In this document: positions 10,029-18,892 of the stretch, piece by piece
How the letters are laid out: every line of letters starts with the position of its first letter
How positions within the stretch are numbered: the stretch's first letter is position 1
From: Paludibacteraceae bacterium
Lineage (GTDB): Bacteria > Bacteroidota > Bacteroidia > Bacteroidales > Paludibacteraceae
Direction of reading: 5' to 3'
NCBI GenBank assembly: GCA_024399655.1
Contig: JAKSNP010000002.1
Coordinates: forward strand, 62,001-126,000
Length of the DNA: 64,000 bases
Position numbers and translations under genes: made by a program
Notes under the pieces: generated by a model
Told to the model about the DNA's origin: nothing
Seen by the model: only the letters and a program-made list of their open reading frames with translations
Database searches by the model: none

Positions 10029-10060
10029 TTTGGTCAATCCAAAAAAAAACATTACCTTTG
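10029..10060 (+). promoter_or_regulatory. Promoter of tRNA-Met
   Basis: TTTG (10029-10032), 20 bases, then TACCTTTG (10053-10060) followed by CAC. It starts a transcript about 55 bases upstream of the tRNA. Confidence 0.75.
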
Positions 10061-10120
10061 CACGCTTTTTCGAGGAAAATGTCGATTGACTGAATTTTTT
10101 GGCATTCTTTTCGCTAAGTT

Positions 10121-10194
10121 GGCGGGGTAGCTCAGCTGGTTAGAGCGCATGATTCATAATCATGAGGTCCCCGGTTCAATCCCGGGCCCCGCTA
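10121..10194 (+). tRNA. tRNA-Met (CAT anticodon), elongator type
   Basis: A 74-base cloverleaf with acceptor stem GGCGGGG/CCCCGCT (a G-T pair at 1:72), a D-arm with AGCTCAGCTGGTTAGAGC, anticodon stem CATGA/TCATG around loop TTCATAA (anticodon CAT), T-stem CCCGG/CCGGG with loop TTCAATC, and discriminator A. No CCA is encoded, so the cca gene product at 29404 would be needed to finish it. The first pair is not the C-A mismatch of an initiator. An Ile2 tRNA with lysidine-modified CAT cannot be fully excluded. Confidence 0.92.
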
Positions 10195-10207
10195 CAAATC
10201 TAAAATC

Positions 10208-10240
10208 AAGCAGTTACAACAAAATGTGACTGCTTTTTTA
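10208..10240 (+). terminator. Intrinsic terminator after tRNA-Met
   Basis: AAGCAGTTAC pairs with GTGACTGCTT (one T-G pair) around an 8-base loop and is followed by a run of T. Confidence 0.85.
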
Positions 10241-10351
10241 TTGTCAATTGGAAGAAGATTTATTCTGTAAAACGAAAAGAAATTTTTCTTTGAACGATTG
10301 TTAACGTCCAATAAACCGAACGACAAAAAGAACCCAACTCGAAAATATCCT

Positions 10352-10458
10352 ATTTTTAAGATTTTGCCTATTATCCGTCTGCCTACTTTCAGTATAGGGT
10401 CAGTATAGGGTCAGTATAGGATAAAAATCTGTTAGAAATATACGATTTTTAAGATTTT
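10352..10458. repeat. 11-base tandem repeat between two 14-base direct repeats
   Basis: CAGTATAGGGT occurs at 10390-10400 and 10401-10411, with a partial third copy to 10420. The array lies between two exact copies of ATTTTTAAGATTTT (10352-10365 and 10445-10458). The site is the convergent gap between tRNA-Met and the ComF gene. It resembles the array at 27262 (CGTATAGGGTG). Confidence 0.75.
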
Positions 10459-10513
10459 CAATACCTACCGGATAATATTTCCTGTCAAAGAAAACATTCC
10501 ACAGATACTCCGA

Positions 10514-11212
10514 TCAAGTGGCACGGGCTATGGCAAATACGGAAACTTTGCTCCCCTTGAAAGCACGCATGGTTTGCATACAACTACGCAAAGTGCTTCC
10601 GGTGGTGATGATATCATCCACCAAGAGAATATGCGTATGATATAATTCCTCAGGATGATTGACGGCAAAAATACCCGCCACATTTTGTTCTCGGCCGATG
10701 CCTTTCTGCAATGCCTGCTTTTTATTGTTCACTTCACGGGTCAAATGCGAAGTATCCACAGGAATACCTAATACGTCGCCTAAGCCGCGAGCTATCCATT
10801 CAGATTGGTTATAACCTCTTTTTTTCAAACGATTGGGATGCAAAGGTACAGGCATGATCACCTTTATATCTTCAAAAAAATCCGTTTGCATATATTCGTA
10901 AGCTGCCTGACGGCCCAACTCATAACCTATTTGTGGATAGTCGCCGTATTTGAGCAAATGAAGCAAATGCTGTATCTCTTTGCCTTTATGATAAAAGAGA
11001 AACGAAGCTCCACGACAGAATTGAGGTTCATCGACAAAAAGGTCTTCCGTCAAATTATCGCGCAAAACGGCTTGGTCCGTACGAGGAAGCAATTTGAGAC
11101 AATCACGACAGATGCATTCGTTTTCCTGCTCCAATACCTTGCCGCATATGGGACAACAGAGGGGGAACAACAAATCTTTCCATCCCGTTATTATAGCCCG
11201 TAACCATCTCAT
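10514..11212 (-). CDS. ComF family phosphoribosyltransferase-like protein
   Basis: Homologue of ComFC/GntX, a DNA-uptake-associated protein with a phosphoribosyltransferase fold; its biochemical activity is poorly defined. The start is set at 11212 (MRWLRAIITGW), because the longer open frame to 11305 would include the promoter at 11242-11273. That gives 232 residues, the usual size. The N-terminus has the zinc-binding cysteine pattern CCPICGK...CICRDC (about residues 18-38). The PRPP-binding signature ILLVDDIITTGSTL is near residue 196. It is monocistronic and divergent from ychF. A role in natural transformation is known for relatives; no other competence gene is in the window. Confidence 0.9.
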   Translation of the reverse strand: MRWLRAIITGWKDLLFPLCCPICGKVLEQENECICRDCLKLLPRTDQAVLRDNLTEDLFVDEPQFCRGASFLFYHKGKEIQHLLHLLKYGDYPQIGYELGRQAAYEYMQTDFFEDIKVIMPVPLHPNRLKKRGYNQSEWIARGLGDVLGIPVDTSHLTREVNNKKQALQKGIGREQNVAGIFAVNHPEELYHTHILLVDDIITTGSTLRSCMQTMRAFKGSKVSVFAIARAT

Positions 11213-11241
11213 ATTCAATCGTACAATACTGATATTTTCCG

Positions 11242-11273
11242 CAAAAGTACAAAAAAGTTTGGATATATGCAAA
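11242..11273 (-). promoter_or_regulatory. Promoter of the comF-like gene
   Basis: Minus strand: TTTG (11270-11273), 20 bases, TACTTTTG (11242-11249). It overlaps the ychF promoter on the opposite strand and fixes the ComF start downstream of it. Confidence 0.7.
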
Positions 11274-11289
11274 TTTATTCGTACCTTTG
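11258..11289 (+). promoter_or_regulatory. Promoter of ychF
   Basis: TTTG (11258-11261), 20 bases, TACCTTTG (11282-11289). Its -33 box lies within the spacer of the opposite promoter, so the two should compete for RNA polymerase. The leader to ychF is about 115 bases. Confidence 0.75.
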
Positions 11290-11412
11290 CACGAATTTTA
11301 GGCATCTTGTTATATACTTAATATTCATATCACGAGATGCTCATAGCACAACCCGGAATAAGTAACAATAAAGCTAGGTATTTTTATATACCGTTAAAAC
11401 AACATTTTCTAT

Positions 11413-12519
11413 ATGAGTTTGAAATGCGGAATCGTGGGCCTGCCCAACGTAGGTAAATCCACACTTTTCAACTGCCTGAGCAACGCTAAAGCGCAATCGG
11501 CGAATTTCCCTTTCTGTACAATCGAGCCGAATGTAGGCGTCATCACAGTACCCGATGAACGGTTGATCAAATTAGGCGAACTTTGCCATCCCGAAAGAGG
11601 TATCATACCCACTACCGTTGAAATAGTGGATATAGCCGGTTTAGTAAAAGGGGCCAGCAAAGGAGAAGGATTGGGTAACAAATTTCTGGCCAATATCAGA
11701 GAAACGGATGCTATTATTCATGTTCTACGTTGCTTTGACGATCCGAATGTGGTACATGTGGACGGGACAGTTGACCCTGTTCGTGACAAAGAGATTATTG
11801 AAGCCGAATTACAACTGAAAGACCTGGAAACGGTGGAAAGCCGTATTCAAAAAACGGAAAAGCAAGCCAAAGCTGGTGGTGACAAACAAGCAAAAATAGC
11901 TTTGGAAGTCCTCCTTAAATACAAAGAAGCACTTTCACAAGGGCGGAACGCACGTACCGTGGAACTGGACAATAAAGAAGAGGAAGCCGCAGCCAAAGAA
12001 ATGTTCCTTCTCACCAACAAACCCGTCATGTACGTTTGTAATGTGGACGAAAGCGCTGCTGTAAACGGAAACGAATATGTCGAGAAGGTAAAGGAAGCAA
12101 CTAAAAACGAAAATGCACTCGTTATCGTTCTGGCTGCCAAAATTGAAAGCGAAATTGCTGAACTGGAAACCTACGAGGAACGGCAAATGTTCCTTGAAGA
12201 AATAGGATTGGAGGAATCGGGTGTCAACCGCCTCATCAAAGCGGCATACGCTCTATTGGAATTGCGCACTTTCCTTACTGCCGGTTCTGATGAAGTTAGA
12301 GCATGGACTTTCCGAGCCGGATGGAAAGCTCCCCAATGCGCCGGAGTCATTCACACCGATTTCGAAAAAGGATTTATCCGGGCTGAAGTAATCAAATACG
12401 ACGACTTTGTAGCTTTAGGTAGTGAAAGCGCCTGCCGCGCTGCCGGAAAACTGAGCGTTGAAGGCAAAGATTACCAAGTGGAAGACGGCGATATAATGCA
12501 TTTCCTGTTCAATGTTTGA
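11413..12519 (+). CDS. ychF: Ribosome-associated ATPase YchF (OLA1 family)
   Basis: Obg-related P-loop NTPase that binds ribosomes and prefers ATP in characterised members. It is 368 residues, the family size. The G1 motif GLPNVGKST is at residues 9-17, followed by the YchF hallmark region SANFPFCTIEPN. A long coiled-coil insert lies near residues 125-200. The C-terminal TGS domain ends with EDGDIMHFLFNV. The last 8 bases overlap the start of the antiporter gene, suggesting translational coupling, although no functional link is known. Confidence 0.97.
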   Translation: MSLKCGIVGLPNVGKSTLFNCLSNAKAQSANFPFCTIEPNVGVITVPDERLIKLGELCHPERGIIPTTVEIVDIAGLVKGASKGEGLGNKFLANIRETDAIIHVLRCFDDPNVVHVDGTVDPVRDKEIIEAELQLKDLETVESRIQKTEKQAKAGGDKQAKIALEVLLKYKEALSQGRNARTVELDNKEEEAAAKEMFLLTNKPVMYVCNVDESAAVNGNEYVEKVKEATKNENALVIVLAAKIESEIAELETYEERQMFLEEIGLEESGVNRLIKAAYALLELRTFLTAGSDEVRAWTFRAGWKAPQCAGVIHTDFEKGFIRAEVIKYDDFVALGSESACRAAGKLSVEGKDYQVEDGDIMHFLFNV

Positions 12520-13537
12520 TTTTCTTATCCAATGGCTTGAAAACGGCGGAATCGGCCTGGCCGCGCTGCTAATCATCGTAGGTTTCGTCTTGCTCATCTT
12601 CAGCGCAGATTGGCTTGTGGATGGCGCAAGCGGATTGGCCAAACACTATGGCGTCAGTAATTTGGTTATCGGACTGACGGTCGTGGCGTTTGGAACCAGC
12701 ATGCCCGAGTTTGTAGTGAACATGGTGGCTGCCATGGATCACAATACTGAAATCGCCATCACCAATATACTCGGATCGAATGCCATCAATACTTTTGTTA
12801 TTTTAGGTATGACAGCACTCATCTATCCGATCAGTAGTCAGCCCAACTGCCGGAAATTCGATATTCCATGGAGCTTGTTAGCCGGTATCTTGGTCTTCTT
12901 GTTCGCTACGTATACACGACCCGTTTCCGTTACATGGGGCAACTGGGGCGCATTCAGTTTCCAACGCGGATTTATCACCAAAATCGGAGGAACCGTATTC
13001 CTTTTGTGTTTTATCCTTTTCCTTTGGCATTCTATACATTTCGCAAAACAAGGAAGTGAAGAAGGCGAAGACATAAAAATCATGCGCCTCCCTAAAGCGT
13101 TGGTATTGATTATTATCGGATTGCTCGGATTGATTGTAGGTGGTGAAGTGATTGTGAAATCAGCCACTCATTTGGCTCACGACCTCGGTGTGAACGATGC
13201 TATTATCGGTTTGACGGTTGTGGCTTTAGGAACATCGCTCCCGGAATTGGCCACCAGTTGTGTAGCGGCGGCTAAACACAATTGTGATTTGGCGTTGGGC
13301 AATGTGATTGGCAGCAACATATTCAACATATTCTTTATCTTGGGTGTCAGCGCCATGATTACCCCGCTCCCTATCTATTGCGGTTTGTGGCTCGATTCTT
13401 TGATGGTAGGACTCAGCGCCTTGATGGTCATGTTGTTCGTCTATTGCAACCGCGAACATAAAATTACTCGTTGGCACGGTGCTTTGATGCTTATCGTTTA
13501 TGCCGCCTATCTTACCTACCGACTGACCAACCTGTAA
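12512..13537 (+). CDS. Calcium/sodium antiporter (CaCA family, YrbG-like)
   Basis: Inner-membrane cation/Ca2+ exchanger of 341 residues with about ten hydrophobic segments in two inverted halves. Each half carries the alpha-repeat signature: GTSMPEFVVN near residue 61 with GSNAINTFVILG, and GTSLPELATS near residue 240 with GSNIFNIFFILG. The acidic residues in both repeats needed for ion binding are intact. The start overlaps the ychF stop (ATGTTTGA), so it probably shares the ychF transcript. A strong hairpin terminator follows. Confidence 0.93.
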   Translation: MFDFLIQWLENGGIGLAALLIIVGFVLLIFSADWLVDGASGLAKHYGVSNLVIGLTVVAFGTSMPEFVVNMVAAMDHNTEIAITNILGSNAINTFVILGMTALIYPISSQPNCRKFDIPWSLLAGILVFLFATYTRPVSVTWGNWGAFSFQRGFITKIGGTVFLLCFILFLWHSIHFAKQGSEEGEDIKIMRLPKALVLIIIGLLGLIVGGEVIVKSATHLAHDLGVNDAIIGLTVVALGTSLPELATSCVAAAKHNCDLALGNVIGSNIFNIFFILGVSAMITPLPIYCGLWLDSLMVGLSALMVMLFVYCNREHKITRWHGALMLIVYAAYLTYRLTNL

Positions 13538-13574
13538 CCAATCATCTCTTTCCCGCTTATAATCATACTGCATT

Positions 13575-13667
13575 ATTATTGCAATTGATACAAGAATATC
13601 GGGAACTTAGATACAAAAATATCGGGAACTTTCGGGAAAATCCCGTAAGTTCCCGACTCTTTTCTTT
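13575..13667. terminator. Strong bidirectional hairpin with a 23-base tandem repeat
   Basis: At 13622-13656, TCGGGAACTTTCGGGA pairs with TCCCGTAAGTTCCCGA around an AAA loop: 16 pairs with one T-T mismatch, followed by CTCTTTTCTTT. It separates the convergent antiporter gene and glycan operon. Just upstream, a 23-base unit beginning GATACAA and containing ATATCGGGAACTT occurs twice (starting near 13587 and 13610); the second copy forms the left arm of the hairpin. Confidence 0.8.
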
Positions 13668-13779
13668 GTGATAAGAAGAATTATAGTAATGCTAATGAAT
13701 GATAGCAGAAGATAAAGGATATAGGCAGAAGCCGTTATGAATCGCTTGTATGCCCGTTGTTTACAGCAACGGAATCTTT

Positions 13780-14601
13780 CTATTTAGATTGATGGTTACG
13801 GATATCTTCCAATATCCGACGATTGAACTCGCGACGCTCCTTATCGAAAATCCAACCCCATTTGTTGAAATAACGACACATATTGACGATATGAACCTTC
13901 GTCATATGCATAGTGTGATAGGATGCCTGACGATGGTCGTGAACTACTGTAACGGCAGGATAATAAAGCGTCAAATAATCCCGATGAATAGTACGAGTCA
14001 GGTCAATATCTTCAGGATACATAAAATAGCGCTCGTCAAACAGGCGCGCTTGCAATACGGCTTGAGTACGAAGCAACATGAAACAACCGCTCAAATAAGG
14101 TACATTCATTGGAAAATCATAACCGGAGTGCCTCAATTCAAAACGAGCGTTTCGTTTAGCGAATAAGCCCTTTGATAGAAAACGACGACTAATCAAATCC
14201 AATGGAGAAGGCAATAATTTGCACAAATACTGCAACCTCCCGTCAGGATAAACCACACGAGGCATAAGACTTCCGACTTGAGGTTGTGAAGCAATGAAAT
14301 CATGTAGCAAATCCAAATCAGCTGCGGCTATTCTTACATCATCGTTGATTACCAAATGGAAAGGGGTGTTATAATACACGCTTTCACGAATAGCCATATT
14401 GTGTGCACTACCATATCCCGGATTATCAGCCCTGTGCCAATAGGTAATTTTAGACGATGACAAAAGGGATTCCTGATAACTTATCGGCGAATTATCCACC
14501 AGATAGATACGTCTGACGCACCGAGCCGACAACAACTCGGTACACAAATCATTCACCCTTACTACATCGGGATGATAGAGAACAATGGATACATTCAGCA
14601 T
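13780..14601 (-). CDS. GT2 family glycosyltransferase (rhamnosyltransferase-like)
   Basis: Transfers a sugar from a nucleotide donor during surface-glycan assembly in the cytoplasm. It is 273 residues. It has the GT-A fold start LNVSIVLYHPD, the VDNSP motif, the GT2 phrase NPGYGSAHNMAI, and the metal-binding DD in VINDDVRI near residue 85. The ATG at 14601 shares its A with the TGA of the upstream gene; a TTG one codon earlier is a less likely start. It is the last gene of the six-gene operon. The donor and acceptor cannot be predicted. Confidence 0.9.
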   Translation of the reverse strand: MLNVSIVLYHPDVVRVNDLCTELLSARCVRRIYLVDNSPISYQESLLSSSKITYWHRADNPGYGSAHNMAIRESVYYNTPFHLVINDDVRIAAADLDLLHDFIASQPQVGSLMPRVVYPDGRLQYLCKLLPSPLDLISRRFLSKGLFAKRNARFELRHSGYDFPMNVPYLSGCFMLLRTQAVLQARLFDERYFMYPEDIDLTRTIHRDYLTLYYPAVTVVHDHRQASYHTMHMTKVHIVNMCRYFNKWGWIFDKERREFNRRILEDIRNHQSK

Positions 14602-15716
14602 CAATTCAACGCATTGTGCAGAGTAGAGGCATATTCACGCAACACTATCTGCTCATCAAACTTACGCAACATTAATTCACGACCGTCTTTACCCATTTTG
14701 ATGCGCTGTTCGTCGGAAAGCGACAACATCTTGCGCATAGCATCAACAAGAGAATGAAGACTGCGTTTTTCACATAATATACCGTTTACCCCGTCCAATA
14801 CCACATCTTTGCAGCCTACGGAATCGGTAGCAATAATTGGCCTTTCCATGGAAGCGGCCTCCATTAACGAACGAGGTACACCTTCCATATAATAACTGGG
14901 CAACACCATACATGAACACCGCTCGAGATACGGACGCACATCTTTGGTAACACCCAAATATTCCACTACACCACTTCTAACCCAGGTCTCCATCTCAATA
15001 GGATCGATAGCATCAGGATTCTGGGCATCAAGAGGGCCGAGCAATTGGAAATGAACTTGTGGGAATTCACCACGAAGTCGTTCTGCAGCCTGCACATATA
15101 GAGCCACTCCCTTGCTTCGTAACATACGCCCGCAATGAAGAAAAGTAAATGTATCCGGCATAGGTTGATGTGATTGGAAATAGGAAGTATTCACCCCTTC
15201 CCCATGAATCACATGAACATATTTCTGCTGCACCAATTTCCATTTGACAAACGCATCACAATCGTCTTGATTGAGGAACCATACTCCATCTGTTTTTCGT
15301 AACGCCAAGCGATGCATCACACACGAGAGATAATAAAGCCAGTTACGTTTGATAAACGAATATCCGAGACCGGTAACAACTTCTATATGACGGATTCCAA
15401 GTTTGGAAGCCGAAAGGGCACCATAAAGAATCGGTTTGATGGTATAATGAAAAACAAAATCAAACTGCTCTCTATGATAAATTTGACGCAGCATATGCAA
15501 AAACGATAAATCACGGAAAGGATTTCGTCCTTTGCAATCCACAATTACCGGAATGAAACGGATACCCAATTGCTTGAGCACACTAACGTCACAATCCTCC
15601 GGTGTAATCATCACTACATCATACTCCTTATTCAATTCGGTCATTACACCCAAACGGAAATTAAGCATCGTCAGGGCACTATTGCCTACAAAGGCTATTT
15701 TTTTACGTTCACTCAT
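14601..15716 (-). CDS. GT4 family glycosyltransferase
   Basis: GT-B fold retaining glycosyltransferase of 371 residues. The N-terminal domain opens with IAFVGNSALTMLNFR, the form seen in PglA/galactosyltransferase-like GT4 enzymes. The C-terminal donor-binding domain contains FLHCGRMLRSKG and the nucleotide-sugar motif EGVPRSLMEAASMERPIIA near residue 275, with the EX7E-type glutamates. Its start overlaps the upstream GT4 gene by 8 bases and its stop overlaps the next start. The sugar specificity is unknown. Confidence 0.93.
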   Translation of the reverse strand: MSERKKIAFVGNSALTMLNFRLGVMTELNKEYDVVMITPEDCDVSVLKQLGIRFIPVIVDCKGRNPFRDLSFLHMLRQIYHREQFDFVFHYTIKPILYGALSASKLGIRHIEVVTGLGYSFIKRNWLYYLSCVMHRLALRKTDGVWFLNQDDCDAFVKWKLVQQKYVHVIHGEGVNTSYFQSHQPMPDTFTFLHCGRMLRSKGVALYVQAAERLRGEFPQVHFQLLGPLDAQNPDAIDPIEMETWVRSGVVEYLGVTKDVRPYLERCSCMVLPSYYMEGVPRSLMEAASMERPIIATDSVGCKDVVLDGVNGILCEKRSLHSLVDAMRKMLSLSDEQRIKMGKDGRELMLRKFDEQIVLREYASTLHNALN

Positions 15717-16755
15717 AACTATTCAGTATTGACAGTACATTTCGGGCGGAAGTATCCCAATCAAAGCGCTTCACTTGTTCAGATCCGGCAACAATCAATT
15801 GCTGCCTTAGTTCGGCATCACCCGCTATCCGGGATATGGAACGGCACATATCATCTATATCCATTGGGTTCATATATAAAGCGGCAGGACCACATATTTC
15901 ATGATAGACAGGTATATCAGAAACCACAAGCGGACAAGAGCGGTACATGGCTTCCAAATTGGGTATTCCGAATCCTTCATACAAAGAGGGACTTACAAAT
16001 GCCAACGCATTCCTATATAGAGTACCCAATTGTTCATCATCCCCTATATAACCCAAGAATCTGACCCCTTTCATATGTCGGTATTGTGATAGTTCGGGAG
16101 TTTGGAAAACGGAATTACTGCCTCCAACCAGATACAAATCAAAGTCACGGTTTTCTATTCGGGAATAAGCTTCAAGCAAGCGACTTAGATTTTTACGCGG
16201 ATCCAACGTGCATACCGATAATATATAAGGTCTTTCCGACGGTTGAATATGGCCTAAAGGTTCGGTATTGACAGCATTATATACAATATGAATATGTTTT
16301 GAATCAAGGTGCATATACTTCACCAACTCGTCTCGCGAAAAAAGACTGACGGTAAGTATTTCCGCAGAACGGGCAGCGGCTAAAGGAGTCATTATCCGAT
16401 AGAACCAATAATAAGCACGGCTATACCAATGAGGATTCTTCAAATAAGCCACATCGTGAATAGTAAGGATATTCCGATTGTATAATATAGGACATAGACC
16501 TGTGAGACTCAGTAACCATTGTCCGGGAAAATGACGATGTATATATAACGGAAGTATCCATTGCTCCCAACCATGTGAACCCTTACCGCAAGTAGTTACA
16601 ACAGGGAAAGGACAATGATATTCTGGCCGAATATCTCGAGGAGCAATTACCTTAATTTCCACTCCTTGCCGTACTAAGGCGCAACATAATTCATAAGCAA
16701 ACCGATGTACACCGGTTAACCTTTGAGTTAGAAATCGTCCGTTAATCAGTATCAT
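15709..16755 (-). CDS. GT4 family glycosyltransferase (MtfB/mannosyltransferase-like)
   Basis: GT-B fold enzyme of 348 residues. The N-terminus MILINGRFLTQRLTGVHRFA is characteristic of the branch that includes O-antigen mannosyltransferases. LSVCTLDPRKNLSRLLEAY marks the linker to the C-terminal domain, and YEGFGIPNLEAMYRSCPLV near residue 256 is the donor-site motif with its paired glutamates. It overlaps both neighbours (8 and 4 bases), so it is cotranslated within the glycan operon. The mannose assignment is only by resemblance. Confidence 0.92.
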   Translation of the reverse strand: MILINGRFLTQRLTGVHRFAYELCCALVRQGVEIKVIAPRDIRPEYHCPFPVVTTCGKGSHGWEQWILPLYIHRHFPGQWLLSLTGLCPILYNRNILTIHDVAYLKNPHWYSRAYYWFYRIMTPLAAARSAEILTVSLFSRDELVKYMHLDSKHIHIVYNAVNTEPLGHIQPSERPYILSVCTLDPRKNLSRLLEAYSRIENRDFDLYLVGGSNSVFQTPELSQYRHMKGVRFLGYIGDDEQLGTLYRNALAFVSPSLYEGFGIPNLEAMYRSCPLVVSDIPVYHEICGPAALYMNPMDIDDMCRSISRIAGDAELRQQLIVAGSEQVKRFDWDTSARNVLSILNSYE

Positions 16756-17816
16756 AATCCTTCTTTCAAAACATTCAAATAATTCAATCCGGTTTTTCGA
16801 TCCGGCTCAATATAATTACCTTCTCCCCATTCGTTCCACGATTTGAGGAAAACCACTTTATGTTCATCGCTTTTATGTGCAACACTTTCTTTCACAATTT
16901 CCAAATGACGAGCGAACAATTCCGGAGTAGATCCATGCAATACGAAACCGTTCTTCCCGCTCCGCGGAGTATGGTCCCACCTTGGCAACAAACTTGGGAA
17001 TACATCTTCCCGTCGATTTTCCGGGCCCGACAATAACGCCATCGCTGCACGGTATTCATATACGAATGGACGACGCTTGAAAGCATAAGCCACCAATCCG
17101 AAAAGATGTCTCAATATCATTTTTTTACTACGACGACAATCCCCTAACCTCACTACGTTAACAGCATCAAATCCCAAATCTTTGATTTTGTCCACATCCG
17201 AAGAATACATAGTGTGCCCCACCAAATATAGTCCTTTCAAGCCGGCTTTAACGGCCAACTGCTGCCATTCCTCTATCATCGCTTTAGCATCAGGCAATTG
17301 GAAGGGACGATAAATCACAATCAAAGGTTTGCCGTCCACGTGGATATAACGCTTATCGCGAATAATAGGCAATATAGACATGAAATGCCGTTGATTATCC
17401 CCTTCCGGATAGGTTTGTTCAATCAATGTTTTATCTTGGCGTCCAGAAGCATCATGCCAAACCTTCGCCTTCCAACTTTCATTAGCCCAGGCTATACAGA
17501 AAGGAAAATCAGGTTGGCCAGATTGAAGGACTTCCTGAAGCGGTTGTTCCAACAACTGCTTCCCTCCGAACCAATAATGCCAATAGCAAAAACCTTCTAT
17601 ACCCGCCTCATGAGCCAATTGGGCCTGTCGATCCCGTATAGCAGGATCCAATAAGTTGTAATAGCCCAGTTCACCGGGTTCTACAGGCTGCTCATGGCCT
17701 TTAAAGAGAGCCTTGGCATCTCGCACACTGGTCCACTCTGTAAATCCTTTTCCCCACCAAGCATCATTCTCGGGGATGGTGTGGAACTGAGGCAAATAAT
17801 AGGCAATTACTCGCAT
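16752..17816 (-). CDS. WbsX-like protein (GH99-related domain) of surface-glycan loci
   Basis: A 354-residue member of the glycosyltransferase WbsX family, a GH99-related TIM-barrel group common in O-antigen and capsule loci. The family opening is clear: AYYLPQFHTIPENDAWWG, then GFTEWTSV, GFCYWHYWFGGK, IAWANESW and the C-terminal WNEWGEGNYIEPD. The last contains acidic residues expected at the active site. There is no signal peptide, so it should act in the cytoplasm. Whether it cleaves or transfers sugars is unsettled. It overlaps its neighbours by 4 and 10 bases in the operon. Confidence 0.9.
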   Translation of the reverse strand: MRVIAYYLPQFHTIPENDAWWGKGFTEWTSVRDAKALFKGHEQPVEPGELGYYNLLDPAIRDRQAQLAHEAGIEGFCYWHYWFGGKQLLEQPLQEVLQSGQPDFPFCIAWANESWKAKVWHDASGRQDKTLIEQTYPEGDNQRHFMSILPIIRDKRYIHVDGKPLIVIYRPFQLPDAKAMIEEWQQLAVKAGLKGLYLVGHTMYSSDVDKIKDLGFDAVNVVRLGDCRRSKKMILRHLFGLVAYAFKRRPFVYEYRAAMALLSGPENRREDVFPSLLPRWDHTPRSGKNGFVLHGSTPELFARHLEIVKESVAHKSDEHKVVFLKSWNEWGEGNYIEPDRKTGLNYLNVLKEGL

Positions 17817-18892
17817 AACAGGTGTTCTATTTGCTGTTGATACATTCTATTCATATTAGCACTTCGCATTTTATTGGCAGCATTGGCGGCCAATCGGGAG
17901 CGCAAGTCGGATTGCAATACCCTTGTCATAGCATGAAAGAGATTATCACAGGTGGGGTCGATAATCAAACAATCCTGCCCGTCCTTACATAACTCGCTCA
18001 TTCCTGAATGACAAGTTTGAATAACACATAACCCTTTATACATAGCTTCAAGAACGGTAAGAGGCATCATTTCGCTGAACGACGGCAAAACAAAAACATC
18101 CAACTGATCGTACACTTCGTCCACAAGATCAGTATGCAACCGCACCTCCACGCCATCTCCATGTTGCAAACGGTTACGTTCCTCCTCGTTTTTGGCTCCG
18201 CACAACAAGAGTCGGGTATCAGGATTGGCAGCATGAAGCAGATTAAACGCATCAATAAGAGTTTGAATATTCTTCCGTTCATCCATGCTTCCCACATAAC
18301 CATAGCAAACAACGTCATTTACTTTTGCAGATAAATCACGAAGTTGTCGGATAGGATTATATATCACCTGGCCATTCAATTCAACCTCCAACTGATTACT
18401 CCATTGTTCCATTTGTTGACGTGAAATAAATATCAGTTGAGTTTTATGCGCAGTCATCCAATGCCGATAAAGCGGACTTTGATTGTCACGCCAACCGTAA
18501 CGGGGATCAATCGGTTCATGAATGTGCCAAATATGGGGTAATCCTGTCAGAGCAGCCAATTGAGCGCCTAAAATGGTAACCGATGTATTACTGTAAATCT
18601 TGGTAATCTTTTGTCTTCTACAATAAACCGCAAGACGAACAGCCGAAACCAAATTGTATAATCTTACAATCTGTGTCCGGAGCCATCCTCTACCTCCAGA
18701 ACGATAAGGCATCATTACTACATGCGCTCCTATATGACGAATTTCATCAGCCAACCCCTCTTGCCATGCATGTTTGGGAATCAACACAGTCACTTCACAA
18801 CCACATGACACACATATCCGAAGCGAAGAGAGCATCACCTGCTCAGCACCATGCAACGAACCAGAATGCGATATGTATAGTAATTTGTTCAT
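17807..18892 (-). CDS. GT4 family glycosyltransferase
   Basis: GT-B fold enzyme of 361 residues. The N-terminus MNKLLYISHSGSLHGAEQVM has the GGAE-like acceptor-side loop common in GT4 enzymes. VGSMDERKNIQTLIDAF starts the C-terminal domain, and SEMMPLTVLEAMYKGLCVI near residue 270 is the donor-binding motif. It is the second gene of the operon, overlapping the polymerase gene by 4 bases (ATGA) and the WbsX gene by 10. Specificity is unknown. Confidence 0.92.
   Translation of the reverse strand: MNKLLYISHSGSLHGAEQVMLSSLRICVSCGCEVTVLIPKHAWQEGLADEIRHIGAHVVMMPYRSGGRGWLRTQIVRLYNLVSAVRLAVYCRRQKITKIYSNTSVTILGAQLAALTGLPHIWHIHEPIDPRYGWRDNQSPLYRHWMTAHKTQLIFISRQQMEQWSNQLEVELNGQVIYNPIRQLRDLSAKVNDVVCYGYVGSMDERKNIQTLIDAFNLLHAANPDTRLLLCGAKNEEERNRLQHGDGVEVRLHTDLVDEVYDQLDVFVLPSFSEMMPLTVLEAMYKGLCVIQTCHSGMSELCKDGQDCLIIDPTCDNLFHAMTRVLQSDLRSRLAANAANKMRSANMNRMYQQQIEHLLCE

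Noticed and set aside
10121..10458. tRNA-associated integration site
   Set aside because: No repeat of the tRNA 3' end and no integrase gene nearby; the 14-base direct repeats are unrelated to the tRNA.
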